From: Mycobacterium cookii
GTDB taxonomy: Bacteria > Actinomycetota > Actinomycetes > Mycobacteriales > Mycobacteriaceae
Direction: 5' to 3'
Assembly (NCBI RefSeq): GCF_010727945.1
Contig: NZ_AP022569.1
Location: 1,116,001 to 1,180,000, forward strand
DNA length: 64,000 nt
Position numbers and translations under genes: made by a program
Notes under the pieces: generated by a model
What the model saw: only the letters and a program-made list of their open reading frames with translations
Told to the model about the DNA's origin: nothing
Databases searched by the model: none
Part shown: one piece after another, positions 19,991 through 29,048 of the stretch
Layout: each line of letters opens with the position of its first letter
How positions within the stretch are numbered: position 1 is the first letter of the stretch

Positions 19991-22071
19991 AGGTCTCCTT
20001 TTTCTGCCCCGTGCGGAGCGGAGTGTTGGCCGTCGTCGCCGTCGGCCACTACGTCGTCGCCGGGCGGGTCGTCATCGGATCTCTCCGGTGCGGGGCCGCC
20101 TCTGTTGGCCAGCTCCGACAGCCGTCGGTGGAGATCGTTGAACCATCCATTGTGCAGTATCGCCGCGAACAGGATCGCCACAGCGGCCACGAGCAGCAGG
20201 CCCTGCAGGATCGGGCCCCAGCGGGCGGCCGGGGTCAGTGTGGTCTTCAGCCGGACCTGGTTGTCCAGGTAAGCCGGTGTGAAGAAGTTGGTCCGCACCT
20301 GCTCACGACCGTCGGGCGTGACCAGCGCGGAGATACCGACGTTGCTGGCCACCACGGCGTAGCGGTCCAGCTCGACGGCGCGAAGTTTGGAGAACGCCAG
20401 TTGTTGCTCGCTCATCGTCTGGTTGAAGTTGGCGTTGTTGGCCGGCACTGCGAGCAGCTGGGCGCCGTTGCGGACGGAGTCGCGCAGCTCGCGATCGAAG
20501 ATCACTTCCCAGCAGGTCGCGACGCCGATCGGGGTGCCCGCGGCGTGCACCACCCCGGTTCCTTTGACCGGGATGATGTAGCCGGCCCAGTCGGCGAGCC
20601 CGGAGAGCTGTTTGAAGAAGCCCCGCCAGGGCAGATACTCGCCGAACGGCTGCACGATCCGCTTGTCGTGGCGATCGCCCGCGCCGGACTTCGGATTCCA
20701 CACGATCACCGTGTTGGTCTGAGCGGGATCCTCCCGCGAACGGCCGGGCACGTCGAGCACGGTGCCGACCAGGATGGGCGCTTTGATCGCCTCGACCGCG
20801 ACCGAGATCTCTTGCGCCGCATCGGGATTGAGCAGCGGATCGATCTCGGATGCGTCCTCGGGCCAGATGACGAAGTCGGGTTGGGGCGCCCGGCCGGCGC
20901 GCACGTCGTCGGCAAGCTGGCGGGTCTCCCGGACGTCGTTGCCGAGCACCGCCAACCGTTGGGCGTTGAACTCCAGACCGAGCCGGGGCACGTTGCCCTG
21001 GACGACCGCGGCGGTGACGGTGGGTTCGTTCCCGGATCCGGTGCCGGAGCGGCGGACCTGCGGCCAGACCGCCGCGGCGAGGAAGAGGACCAGGCAGATG
21101 CAGAGCGCGGGCAGCATCACCGCGGGCGGGGTGTCGGCCAGCCGGTGACGCGACGTCCGCCACCACGAGAGCGCCTCCATCACCAGCGCGGCGACGCTGC
21201 AGCCGGTCAGCACGATCGCCAGCGATAGCAGCGGGACGCTGCCCAGCCGGACCAGCGGCAGAAACGGGCCCTCCGTCTGGCCGGCGGCCACCACGCCCCA
21301 CGGGAATCCCCCGAACGGAATGGTGGACTTGAGCCACTCCTGGGCCGCCCACAGCACCGCGAACCAGATCGGCCATCCGGGCAACCGCCGGACCACGACG
21401 GCGGCGAGGCCGAAGATTCCCGGGAACACGGCGCAGAGCAGCACCAGCGCCGCCAACGGGACGGCGCCGACAAGGATGCTGATCCAGCTGATGAGCGGCA
21501 GATAGAACGCCAGGCCGAACAGCAAGCCGTAACCGAATCCGCCTGCCGGCGTGGTGGCCGGGCGGGTCAGCACCCAGGCCAGCACGGCGAAAGCGATGAC
21601 GGCGGCCCACCACCAGTTGAATCGCGGATAACTGGAGCACAGCAGCAGACCGGCGGCGATCGCGGCGACCAGCCGGGTCAACCGTGGCCGCAGCCACCGG
21701 CCCAGCTGCGGCACCCGGATCCGCAATTGACCGGCAAACCAAATCGCCACCAACACGGACAGGTGAACCAGGCGCTGCCACGACACCGTCACCGCGCGGG
21801 CGGTGTGGCCGCGCAACTCCGCCAGCCGGTCACGGCGGTCCCCGGCCGGCTCGCCGGCATCGGCGTCTGCCGGCTCGACTTCAGAGTCGGCCACGTCGTC
21901 GTCGTGGTCGTCCGGCTCGACGTCCGGTAGCGGGATCTCGCCGGCGACGGCGTCCGTGACGGCGTTAAACGGGATCTCGCCGGTGACCGGATCGTCGGTG
22001 ATCGCGGGAATGATGTCGGTGTTCTCCGCGGGCCGTTTCCGGGGGTCGAACCGGCCGATGCCTCTAGCCAT
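19987..22071 (-). CDS. lnt: Apolipoprotein N-acyltransferase Lnt
   Basis: A 694-residue membrane enzyme. Residues 1-90 are a hydrophilic, strongly acidic extension; residues 100-335 hold several membrane helices; residues 350-620 are a nitrilase-type domain with the triad Glu405 (WPEDASE), Lys470 ([12 protein letters not shown]) and Cys520 (VATCWE); a final helix lies near 645. It adds the third acyl chain to the N-terminal Cys of lipoproteins such as LppK. The Ppm1 partner is encoded immediately downstream; in M. smegmatis Lnt (Ppm2) contacts and stabilises Ppm1. Its start overlaps the stop of the upstream amidohydrolase by 8 nt. Confidence 0.95.
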   Translation of the reverse strand: MARGIGRFDPRKRPAENTDIIPAITDDPVTGEIPFNAVTDAVAGEIPLPDVEPDDHDDDVADSEVEPADADAGEPAGDRRDRLAELRGHTARAVTVSWQRLVHLSVLVAIWFAGQLRIRVPQLGRWLRPRLTRLVAAIAAGLLLCSSYPRFNWWWAAVIAFAVLAWVLTRPATTPAGGFGYGLLFGLAFYLPLISWISILVGAVPLAALVLLCAVFPGIFGLAAVVVRRLPGWPIWFAVLWAAQEWLKSTIPFGGFPWGVVAAGQTEGPFLPLVRLGSVPLLSLAIVLTGCSVAALVMEALSWWRTSRHRLADTPPAVMLPALCICLVLFLAAAVWPQVRRSGTGSGNEPTVTAAVVQGNVPRLGLEFNAQRLAVLGNDVRETRQLADDVRAGRAPQPDFVIWPEDASEIDPLLNPDAAQEISVAVEAIKAPILVGTVLDVPGRSREDPAQTNTVIVWNPKSGAGDRHDKRIVQPFGEYLPWRGFFKQLSGLADWAGYIIPVKGTGVVHAAGTPIGVATCWEVIFDRELRDSVRNGAQLLAVPANNANFNQTMSEQQLAFSKLRAVELDRYAVVASNVGISALVTPDGREQVRTNFFTPAYLDNQVRLKTTLTPAARWGPILQGLLLVAAVAILFAAILHNGWFNDLHRRLSELANRGGPAPERSDDDPPGDDVVADGDDGQHSAPHGAEKGDL

Positions 22072-23620
22072 GAAGGACGACGCCCCTGTGCACGGTCTGC
22101 CGGCAGCGTGGCAACGGGTCGCCTGGGTCGAGCCGCGGCAACTGGTCGGGTTCGGCGAGGGCGCCCACGTCCCAGACGGCGTAGGACGCCGGTGCGCCCG
22201 GGACCAGGCTGCCGATCAGCTCGTCGCCGGCACCGCCGGCCCGCCAGCCGCCGCGAGTCGCAGCAGTGAACGCCGCTCGCGGCGAGATCGAGCTGTGCGG
22301 GGTGTGGTGGTGGACAGCGGCGCGGATCGTCGCCCACGGGTGGAGTCCGGTCACCGGTGCGTCGGATCCGAACGCGAGAGCCACGCCTTGGGATGCTAGC
22401 AGCGCAAACGGGTTGAGACGCCCGGCTCGGTCGATACCCAGACGCTGGGCGTACATGCCGTCGTCGCCGCCCCAGAGCGCGTCGAAATTGGGTTGCATGC
22501 TGGCCATCACACCCCAGGCGCCGAGCTTGGCCGCCTGCTCGGCGGTCACCATCTCCAGGTGTTCCAGGCGGTGCCCGCAGCGCGCTACCGCGGCCACACC
22601 CAGGTGCTCGACCACGCATTCCAGCGAGTCGACGACAGTCGAGACCGCGGCATCGCCGATCACGTGGAAACCCGCCGTCACGCCGGCTTCGGTGCAGGCG
22701 CGCAGGTGCGCGGTGACGGCGTCGGGCTCCAGGTAGCAGGCCCCGGTGCGCTCCGGGGCGTCGTGGTAGGGCTCATGCAGCCAGGCCGTGCGCGACCCCA
22801 GGGCGCCGTCGACGAACAGGTCACCGGCCAGCCCGGCCGCCCCGGTGTCGCCGAGCAGCGCGCGCGCCTGCGACGGGCTGGTGACCGCCTCACCCCAATA
22901 CCCGGTCACCTCCACGCCGTGTGGCCGCGAGCCGGCGCCGCGCAGTTCCCGCCAGTCGTCCGGCCCGCCGATGTCGGGGCCGGCGCACTCATGCACGGCG
23001 ACGATGCCGTTGGCGGCCAGCGCGTCCAGCGCGGCCAGCCGGGCCTCCGCGCGCTGGCCGTCGGTCAGCAGGTCGCGCGCGGCAGCGCGGACCCGATGAT
23101 GGGCGTCGCCGACCAGCGGGGTGTCGTATCCGGCCGCCGCCGGCAGCCCGGCGACGCGACGGCGCAACCCGCTCGAGGCCAGCGCCGAGTGCACGTCGAC
23201 CCGGGCCAGGTAAGCCGGCCGATCACCGAGCACCGCGTCCAGGTCCGCCGTGGTCGGCGGTATGGGTTCCGGCCACGACGAGTCGTCCCAGCCGTGGCCC
23301 CAGATCGGCTGGCCGGGATGGGCTGCCGCATAGTCGGCGAGCAGCTGCAGGCAGTGCCGGCGGGAGGTCGCGGGTCGCAGGTCGAGACCGACGAGCGTCA
23401 GGCCCGTCGCGGTGAGGTGGATGTGGCTGTCGACGAAACCGGGCGCGACGAAACCGCCGTCGAGATCGACGACATCGGCCTCGGCCAACTGGTTTCGGCC
23501 GTCGTCGTCGCTGCCGAGCCACGCCACCACACCGTCGCGGACCGCCATGGCGGTGGCGTCGGGATGGGTAGGGCTGTGCACCCGGCCGTTGATCAACAGG
23601 GTTGTGCGGGAAGCGGACAC
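22064..23620 (-). CDS. Amidohydrolase (YtcJ/exoenzyme-regulatory type)
   Basis: 518 residues from the GTG at 23620, chosen because the frame reaching upstream to 23719 would run through the fxsA gene and adds an unconserved Ser/Arg-rich tail. It opens with LLINGRV and the composite-domain start of metal-dependent hydrolases, then SHIHLT with His66/His68, a later HVIGDAA and GSDAPVTG near the C-terminus, all typical of the amidohydrolase_3 family. The substrate is unknown. It sits between fxsA and lnt, which makes it the positional counterpart of Rv2052c in M. tuberculosis; I cannot confirm orthology. Confidence 0.85.
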   Translation of the reverse strand: MSASRTTLLINGRVHSPTHPDATAMAVRDGVVAWLGSDDDGRNQLAEADVVDLDGGFVAPGFVDSHIHLTATGLTLVGLDLRPATSRRHCLQLLADYAAAHPGQPIWGHGWDDSSWPEPIPPTTADLDAVLGDRPAYLARVDVHSALASSGLRRRVAGLPAAAGYDTPLVGDAHHRVRAAARDLLTDGQRAEARLAALDALAANGIVAVHECAGPDIGGPDDWRELRGAGSRPHGVEVTGYWGEAVTSPSQARALLGDTGAAGLAGDLFVDGALGSRTAWLHEPYHDAPERTGACYLEPDAVTAHLRACTEAGVTAGFHVIGDAAVSTVVDSLECVVEHLGVAAVARCGHRLEHLEMVTAEQAAKLGAWGVMASMQPNFDALWGGDDGMYAQRLGIDRAGRLNPFALLASQGVALAFGSDAPVTGLHPWATIRAAVHHHTPHSSISPRAAFTAATRGGWRAGGAGDELIGSLVPGAPASYAVWDVGALAEPDQLPRLDPGDPLPRCRQTVHRGVVLHG

Positions 23621-23627
23621 GCGGGAG

Positions 23628-24092
23628 CTATTCGGGTCGCACAGGTAACGCCGGCGGTTCGACCTCGGTGACATCGATGACCTCGCCGTCGATGTAGTCG
23701 GCGTCGGGTCGACGGGCACGGCCGTCGGCAGCGATGGTGATGAGCTGGAAGCGGCGGCCGGCCAGGGCCGTCAGCAGCGGACGGGCAGCGGCGCGGCCCG
23801 GCGGCAACAGCAACAGCAGGCCCGCGGCGGTGGTCACCAGACCGGGCATCACGACCAGCAGCGATCCCAGCCCGACCAGCGCGCTGTCGGTGGCCAGCCG
23901 TGACGGGTCAGCGCCGAACCCGGAACGCAGCCGACCAAGCTGCAGCCGCAGCTGCGAGCCCGCCAACGTCAGCCCCGCGGCGAACGCGATGAGCACAGCG
24001 AGCAGAGTCCAGCCGAGCCCGATCGTCGACGCCAGGCCGACCACCACGAGCAACTCGACCACGACGTAGACCAGAAACAGCCGCGACACCAT
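23628..24092 (-). CDS. fxsA: FxsA family membrane protein
   Basis: A 154-residue protein with two hydrophobic segments at about 4-48 and a third at 72-100, followed by a polar tail, as in the FxsA cytoplasmic membrane family (named for suppression of phage T7 exclusion in E. coli). It is the first gene of the minus-strand run fxsA-amidohydrolase-lnt-ppm1, with a 7-nt gap to the amidohydrolase GTG. The role in mycobacteria is not established. Its ATG is 58 bp from the divergent hydrolase gene, so the two promoters share this gap. Confidence 0.85.
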   Translation of the reverse strand: MVSRLFLVYVVVELLVVVGLASTIGLGWTLLAVLIAFAAGLTLAGSQLRLQLGRLRSGFGADPSRLATDSALVGLGSLLVVMPGLVTTAAGLLLLLPPGRAAARPLLTALAGRRFQLITIAADGRARRPDADYIDGEVIDVTEVEPPALPVRPE

Positions 24093-24150
24093 GAGATGGC
24101 AACGTCGCGGACCGCCGCCGGAGTTCCGCGGACCGCGGTGGCGCGGTTAG

Positions 24151-24861
24151 ATGGCTGACGTGACGACAATCGAGATCGACACCCCCGCCGGCCCGATCGA
24201 CGCCCTGCTCGACACCCCCGACGGGCCGGAACCATGGCCGGGCGTCGTGGTGATTCACGACGCTTTCGGTTACGGACCAGACAAAGAGTCGATCAACCGC
24301 CAGGTGGCCGCGGGCGGTTACGTCGCGCTGACCCCGAACTTGTACGCACGGGGCGGTCGGGCGCGCTGTATCACGAAGGTCATGCGCGATCTGTTGACCA
24401 AACGCGGACGCGCCCTCGACGACGTGCTGGCTGCCCGCGATCACCTCAAAGGATTGCCGCAATGCACCGGGCGCGTCGGCATCGCGGGCTTCTGCATGGG
24501 CGGCCAGTTCGCATTGGTCATGTCGCCCAAGGGTTTTGACGCCTCAGCGCCGTTCTACGGCGTGCCGCTGCCCCGTCAGCTCAGCGAGACGCTGGACGGG
24601 GCCTGCCCAATCGTCGCCAGCTTCGGCGCCCGGGACCTGACCGGCAGAGGAGCGCCCGAGAAGCTGCAGCGGGTGCTCGACGGCAAAGGCATTACCAACG
24701 ACATCAAGGTGTATCCGGAGGTCGGGCACAGCTTCGCGAACAAGCTGCCGGCCCAGCCACTGCTGCGCATCGCCGGTTTCGGCTACAACCAGGCCGCCAC
24801 CGACGATGCCTGGGCGCGGGTGTTCTCGTTTTTCGGTGAGCACCTACGCGGCCGCGCGTAG
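24151..24861 (+). CDS. Dienelactone hydrolase family protein (Rv2054-like)
   Basis: A 236-residue alpha/beta hydrolase with the dienelactone-hydrolase pattern: nucleophile Cys in GFCMGG (about residue 115), an Asp in the GARDLTG strand, and a His in VGHSFAN (about 192). The Cys-His-Asp arrangement is that of DLH rather than of Ser esterases. No ribosome-binding site precedes the ATG, and the 58-bp divergent gap would suit a leaderless or short-leader transcript. It corresponds by position and length to Rv2054. The natural substrate is unknown. Confidence 0.88.
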   Translation: MADVTTIEIDTPAGPIDALLDTPDGPEPWPGVVVIHDAFGYGPDKESINRQVAAGGYVALTPNLYARGGRARCITKVMRDLLTKRGRALDDVLAARDHLKGLPQCTGRVGIAGFCMGGQFALVMSPKGFDASAPFYGVPLPRQLSETLDGACPIVASFGARDLTGRGAPEKLQRVLDGKGITNDIKVYPEVGHSFANKLPAQPLLRIAGFGYNQAATDDAWARVFSFFGEHLRGRA

Positions 24862-24874
24862 TCCGATTGCCCAC

Positions 24875-25258
24875 CTAGGCAGCGGCGCGCACTTCCAGGC
24901 CGACGTTGTTCTTCATGCCGCCGCGCAGCTTGCTGAACACGTTGAAAACTTTGCCGACGATGCCGTATTCACGACCGATGGCGTTGTAGACATGACCGGT
25001 CTGCGATGAGTCCAGGATGGTCGCGGTCGCTTCGATGGCCTCGCTTTTCGGATGTCCTTGCATGTCACAGATCGCCAGGGTGACGCGGGGCGTGTTGCGA
25101 ATCCGCTTGACCTTCCACGACTTTGCCTGGGTGATCATCAGCAGTCGGTCGCCGTCGTTGGCTGCCCAGATCGGGGTGGGCTTGGGCCGACCATCCTTGG
25201 TGAAGGTCGTGAGTAGGACATACTGCGCCTTGGCGACGTCTGCAAAGGTCGGGGCCAC
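24875..25258 (-). CDS. PPOX-class F420-dependent family protein (Rv2061c-like)
   Basis: A 127-residue split-barrel protein of the pyridoxamine-5'-phosphate-oxidase-like superfamily. It contains LLTTFTKDGRPKPTPIW and the following barrel strands that bind FMN or F420 in relatives. The start is GTG at 25258. In mycobacteria such small proteins usually belong to the flavin/deazaflavin oxidoreductase group; the cofactor is inferred. Its stop is 13 nt from that of the convergent hydrolase. In M. tuberculosis I recall several genes, including the zinc-independent ribosomal protein set, between these two. Confidence 0.85.
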   Translation of the reverse strand: MAPTFADVAKAQYVLLTTFTKDGRPKPTPIWAANDGDRLLMITQAKSWKVKRIRNTPRVTLAICDMQGHPKSEAIEATATILDSSQTGHVYNAIGREYGIVGKVFNVFSKLRGGMKNNVGLEVRAAA

Positions 25259-25272
25259 CCCGTCAGTCTAGA

Positions 25273-25284
25273 GGCCTTCAGGCC
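25273..25284. promoter_or_regulatory. Inverted repeat between divergent genes
   Basis: GGCCT-TC-AGGCC sits 15 bp from the PPOX start and 37 bp from the SDR start, a plausible position for an operator serving one or both. No regulator can be named. Confidence 0.3.
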
Positions 25285-25320
25285 CTAGGCTTCACCCCGA
25301 ACAAGAAGGAGCCTCAAGCG

Positions 25321-26151
25321 ATGAAACCTTCCGCTGTCGCAGACAAGGTGGTCGCCATCACCGGTGGCGCGCGTGGGATCGGTCTGGCAACGGCAACGGT
25401 TCTGCAGGGGTTGGGCGCCAAGGTCGCGATCGGTGACATCGACCGGGTGGCCGTCAAGGAGTCGAGCAGTCAGTTGGGCCTGCAGGTCGGCCGCCGACTC
25501 GACGTGACGGATCGACGATCCTTCACCGATTTCCTCGACGCTGTCGAGGAAAGGCTGGGGCCGCTCGACGTGCTGATCAACAACGCCGGGGTCATCGCAG
25601 TCGGCAGTGCGGTCGATGAGGCCGACGCGATCACCCGTCGACTGCTCGACGTCAACATCTACGGCGTGATCCTGGGAACCAAGCTCGCGTCACAACGCAT
25701 GCTGCCGCGCGGTCACGGTCACGTCATCAACATCGCGTCTCTGGCCAGCGTAGTACCGACGGAAGGTATCGCAACCTATTGCGCCACAAAGCATGCCGTG
25801 CTCGGATACACCGACACCGTTCGGATGGAAAACCGTGGCAGCGGTGTGCACTTCTCGGCGATCATGCCGACGCTGACCAATACCGAGATGATCGACGGCG
25901 TCGGGCACGCGAAGGGATTGCGGAATGCCGAGCCGAACGATGTCGCCCGGGCCGTCGCCGCCGTGATCGCCAAACCGAAACCGCGCGTGCCGGTTCCACC
26001 TTCGATCGGCAGGGTCGTAGCGGGGCAGCGTTTGATGCCGCAGCGTATGCGTGAGGCGATGGGGCGCGCACTGGGCACGGACCGTGTTTTCACCAGCGAC
26101 GTCGAGGTCGACCAGCGCAAGAACTACGCCCGGCGCACCGGAACGTCGTGA
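25321..26151 (+). CDS. Short-chain dehydrogenase/reductase
   Basis: A 276-residue classical SDR: TGGARGIG at about 15-22 for NAD(P), NNAG at about 90, and the catalytic Ser-Tyr-Lys set in IASLASVVPTEGIATYCATK. A good AAGGAG precedes the ATG. The C-terminal 40 residues extend past the usual 240-250-residue core, as in the group of mycobacterial SDRs that carry a basic tail. It converges on the flavin monooxygenase gene, leaving 21 nt. Substrate unknown; a lipid or hydrophobic carbonyl compound is plausible given the neighbouring oxygenase, but this is inference. Confidence 0.88.
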   Translation: MKPSAVADKVVAITGGARGIGLATATVLQGLGAKVAIGDIDRVAVKESSSQLGLQVGRRLDVTDRRSFTDFLDAVEERLGPLDVLINNAGVIAVGSAVDEADAITRRLLDVNIYGVILGTKLASQRMLPRGHGHVINIASLASVVPTEGIATYCATKHAVLGYTDTVRMENRGSGVHFSAIMPTLTNTEMIDGVGHAKGLRNAEPNDVARAVAAVIAKPKPRVPVPPSIGRVVAGQRLMPQRMREAMGRALGTDRVFTSDVEVDQRKNYARRTGTS

Positions 26152-26172
26152 TCGCCTGCACGGCAGGTATTC

Positions 26173-27639
26173 TCAGGCGGTGCGCACGTCAAAATGTGCG
26201 AGCTCCGGTTGACGTAGCAACTCGTGGTGGGTCTCCGGTGTCCACGGGAAGAGCTCGGGCAGCCCATCCTTGCCTAGATACCAGCTGCTGCAGCCGGTAA
26301 CCCAGATCGTCTGCGGCATCGCCGCTTTCATGCTCTCGTTGTATTCCTTAGTGGCCGCTTCAGTTGGCGCCGCAGCGTGGACGACACCGTCGCGAAGCTG
26401 GTTGATCCACCACGTCGCATAGTCGGCCTGGTCCTCGGCGACCGGGATCAGCGATTGGTTGCCGATCGGCGAGTGCGGGCCCATCAGCATGAACAGGTTG
26501 GGGAAGCCCGGCACCGCGACCGACCGGTACGCCACGGGTCCGTCGGCCCACGCTTCGTCCAAGGTGAGTCCGGTCTCCCCTATCACTTCCAGCGGGCGCA
26601 CATAGGCGCGAGCGTCGAAGCCGGTGGCGTAAACCAGTACGTCCAGTTCGTGCAGCGTGCCGTCTGCGGTGACGACGCCGCGGGGCTCGATGTGGTCGAT
26701 CGCGTCGGTGATCACCTCGACGCCCGGCTGCTGGACCGACCGGTAGAAATGGCCCGCGAAAATCAGCCTTTTGCACATCGGCAGGTCTTTCGGGGTGAGC
26801 TTGGCCCGTAACTGCTTGTCACGTACCGACAGCCGCAGGTTCCATCGGCTCAGGAATGTGACGACGGCACGCTGCAAGCCCGGACGGATCGGCGCCTTAC
26901 CAAAGAAATACCGCACGTACCAGCCCCAGAAGCGGTACGGCAGCCCATTCAGCTTGGGCCAGCGACGGAGCGCCGTCCGGGTCAGCAACGAGTAACGCAA
27001 ATTGGGCATCGGACAGATCCATTGCGCGGTGCGCTGAAAGAGCTTCAATTGCCGCACATTGCCGCCCAGTTCCGCGACGATCTGGACGCCGGTCGAGCCG
27101 GACCCGATCACACCAATCCGTTTGTCCGGCAACGTGACCGAGTGATCCCACCGTGACGAGTGAAACGCCGCACCGGCAAACGTCTCCCGGCCGGTGATGT
27201 CCGGATACCGCGGTACCCGCAGCACCCCGGTGGCGGTGATGAGCACGTCGAAGGTCTCTTCCCCCGCTGCGGTGGTGAGGCGCCACGTACCGTCGTGGTA
27301 TTCGGCTCGGCTGACATCAGCGCCGAACCGGATGTGAGGACGAATCCCGCGTTCGTGCGCCACCTGTTGAAAATACGCCCGGATCTCTGGGCCCGGCGGC
27401 AGCAGATGCGTCCAATTTGGGTTGGGCCGGAAGGAGTACGAGTAGTAGCGCGACGGGATATCGCAGGTGAGGCCGGGATAGGTGTTGTCGCGCCAGGTGC
27501 CGCCGACGTCGTCGGCCTTCTCGAAAATCGTGAAGGAGTCGATGCCGGCGTCTTGCAGCTTGACTGCCATGCAGATGCCCGACATTCCGGCGCCGATTAT
27601 CGCGACCCTCACCGACCGCTTGTGCGTCATCGCAATCAC
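26173..27639 (-). CDS. Flavin-containing monooxygenase, Baeyer-Villiger type
   Basis: 488 residues with two dinucleotide-binding motifs, IIGAGMSG (about 14-21, FAD) and VIGSGSTG (about 191, NADPH). Between them lies a Baeyer-Villiger fingerprint, FAGAAFHSSRWD, which ends in Asp rather than the more common Pro. DVLVYATGFD further on is typical of the class. It would use NADPH and oxygen to oxygenate a ketone or a heteroatom; the substrate is unknown. The start may be the GTG at 27639 (preceded by AAAGGG) or the ATG at 27630. It is followed on the opposite strand by an SDR, and preceded on the same strand by another SDR. Confidence 0.9.
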   Translation of the reverse strand: MIAMTHKRSVRVAIIGAGMSGICMAVKLQDAGIDSFTIFEKADDVGGTWRDNTYPGLTCDIPSRYYSYSFRPNPNWTHLLPPGPEIRAYFQQVAHERGIRPHIRFGADVSRAEYHDGTWRLTTAAGEETFDVLITATGVLRVPRYPDITGRETFAGAAFHSSRWDHSVTLPDKRIGVIGSGSTGVQIVAELGGNVRQLKLFQRTAQWICPMPNLRYSLLTRTALRRWPKLNGLPYRFWGWYVRYFFGKAPIRPGLQRAVVTFLSRWNLRLSVRDKQLRAKLTPKDLPMCKRLIFAGHFYRSVQQPGVEVITDAIDHIEPRGVVTADGTLHELDVLVYATGFDARAYVRPLEVIGETGLTLDEAWADGPVAYRSVAVPGFPNLFMLMGPHSPIGNQSLIPVAEDQADYATWWINQLRDGVVHAAAPTEAATKEYNESMKAAMPQTIWVTGCSSWYLGKDGLPELFPWTPETHHELLRQPELAHFDVRTA

Positions 27640-27716
27640 CCGGCCCTTTCGCTGGCCTGAAGATTACGCTGATGGCCTCGACTTATCGACGGACGATAGC
27701 GCGGCAGGGCCTGCGC

Positions 27717-28466
27717 TCACCGCGGCATCCTGCGCCAGACGAACTGCGGCAGCAGTCGCATGCCGAAAAACACCGGCCGCAGCGTCCACGGGATCCACAC
27801 GCTGCGGCGGTTCTTGGCCAGGGCACGCGCGGTCGCGGCGGCGACCTGAGCCGGCGTGCTGGACAGCGGGGCCGGCGACATGCCGTCCGTCATCCGCCCG
27901 ATGACGAAACCGGGCCGCACGATCAACAGCCGCACGCCGGTCCCGTGCAGCGCGTCGGCCAGCCCGCTGGCGAAGCCGTCCAGGCCGGCTTTCGCGGAGC
28001 CGTAGACGTAATTGGCCCGGCGCACCCGCACGCCGGCCACCGACGAGAACACCACCAGCGCTCCCCGACCGGCCTGCCGCATCGCCGCGGCCAGATGGGT
28101 CAGCATGCTGACCTGAGCGACATAGTCGGTGTGGACGACGGCCACCGCGTGCGCCGCATCGACCTCGGCCCGGCCCTGGTCGCCGAGCACTCCGAAAGCA
28201 AGCACCGCGGTGTCGATCGCGCCGTTCTCGGCGATGATCGAGGCGATCAGCGGCCCGTGGGACTCCAAATCATCGGCGTCGAACTCGCGGGTGAACACCG
28301 CCGTCGCGCCGGCCGCCCGGACCGCCGCAGCCTGCTCGCCGAGGCGATCCGCACCCCGCGCGGCCAGCACCACGGACGCACCGGGAGCGAGCCGCACCGC
28401 AAGCTCGACCCCGATTTCGCTGCGGCCACCCAGAATCAGCACCGTGGGTGCGCCCGTGTCATTCAC
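27717..28466 (-). CDS. Short-chain dehydrogenase (Rv2073c-like)
   Basis: 249 residues, the same length as I recall for Rv2073c. The nucleotide site is LILGGRSEIG and the catalytic pair lies in YVYGSAK, with an upstream Ser in VVFSSVAG. The glycine motif with a GGRSEIG core resembles that of the DprE2-like reductases, but I would not assign that role. It is divergent from the F420-dependent gene with 32 bp between starts, an arrangement also found at Rv2073c-Rv2074. It may be co-transcribed with the downstream monooxygenase (77-bp gap). Confidence 0.88.
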   Translation of the reverse strand: MNDTGAPTVLILGGRSEIGVELAVRLAPGASVVLAARGADRLGEQAAAVRAAGATAVFTREFDADDLESHGPLIASIIAENGAIDTAVLAFGVLGDQGRAEVDAAHAVAVVHTDYVAQVSMLTHLAAAMRQAGRGALVVFSSVAGVRVRRANYVYGSAKAGLDGFASGLADALHGTGVRLLIVRPGFVIGRMTDGMSPAPLSSTPAQVAAATARALAKNRRSVWIPWTLRPVFFGMRLLPQFVWRRMPR

Positions 28467-28498
28467 GGCTGCGATTATGACCTGCGCTAACGTGAGCG

Positions 28499-28915
28499 GT
28501 GATGGCGAACTCCTCTGCCCGACTGACCAACGACGCGTTGGCGTTTCTCACCGAACGTCACCTCGCGATGCTGACCACGCTGCGCGCCGACAATTCGCCG
28601 CACGTGGTCGCGGTGGGTTTCACCTTCGACCCCAAGACCCACATCGCGCGGGTGATCACCACCGGCGGCTCGCAGAAGGCGGTCAACGCCGATCGGGGCG
28701 GCGTCGCCGTGCTCAGTCAAGTCGATGGGGCGCGCTGGCTGTCGCTGGAGGGCAGCGCCAGCGTGAACGGTGAGATCGATGCCGTGCGTGACGCGGAACT
28801 GCGTTACGCGCAGCGCTACCGCACGCCGCGGGCAAATCCGCGCCGCGTGGTCATCGAGGTGCAGGTCGAGCGGGTGCTGGGGTCCTCGGACCTGCTGGCC
28901 CGCAAAGCCGACTGA
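28499..28915 (+). CDS. F420-dependent biliverdin-reductase-like PPOX protein (Rv2074-like)
   Basis: 138 residues from the GTG at 28499, or 137 from the ATG at 28502. The protein is a single split-barrel domain with [15 protein letters not shown] and [12 protein letters not shown]; from memory it is almost the same as Rv2074, whose structure with F420 was solved and which was reported to reduce biliverdin. The strong likeness covers the whole length, so I call it an ortholog. The ribosome-binding site is weak and only 32 bp separate it from the divergent SDR start, so a short leader or leaderless transcript is likely. Confidence 0.9.
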   Translation: MMANSSARLTNDALAFLTERHLAMLTTLRADNSPHVVAVGFTFDPKTHIARVITTGGSQKAVNADRGGVAVLSQVDGARWLSLEGSASVNGEIDAVRDAELRYAQRYRTPRANPRRVVIEVQVERVLGSSDLLARKAD

Positions 28916-28971
28916 CCAGCCGTCTCTGTTGCCGGACAACCGATCTCACCCATGCACCGGACGTCCGGAAA

Positions 28972-28986
28972 AGGACTTGTGACCCT
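28972..28986 (+). promoter_or_regulatory. DosR (DevR)-like box upstream of the pyruvate-kinase-like gene
   Basis: AGGACTTGTGACCCT matches the described DosR pattern GGGACTT-NNGNCCCT in all but its first fixed position. It lies 62 bp before the start codon and about 22 bp before a CATAGC -10 candidate at 29008-29013, so it would overlap the -35 region as active DosR sites usually do. The match was found by eye only. Confidence 0.5.
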
Positions 28987-29048
28987 CCCGTGACGGCTCC
29001 CGCCCTCATAGCCTCGACGCCAAGGCATCGATGACATGAGGAGAAACC

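Noticed and set aside
26155-26167. CCTGC-ACG-GCAGG hairpin between the convergent SDR and monooxygenase genes as a terminator
   Set aside because: The stem is only 5 bp, it has no T-run, and it lies right at the gene ends; too weak to call.
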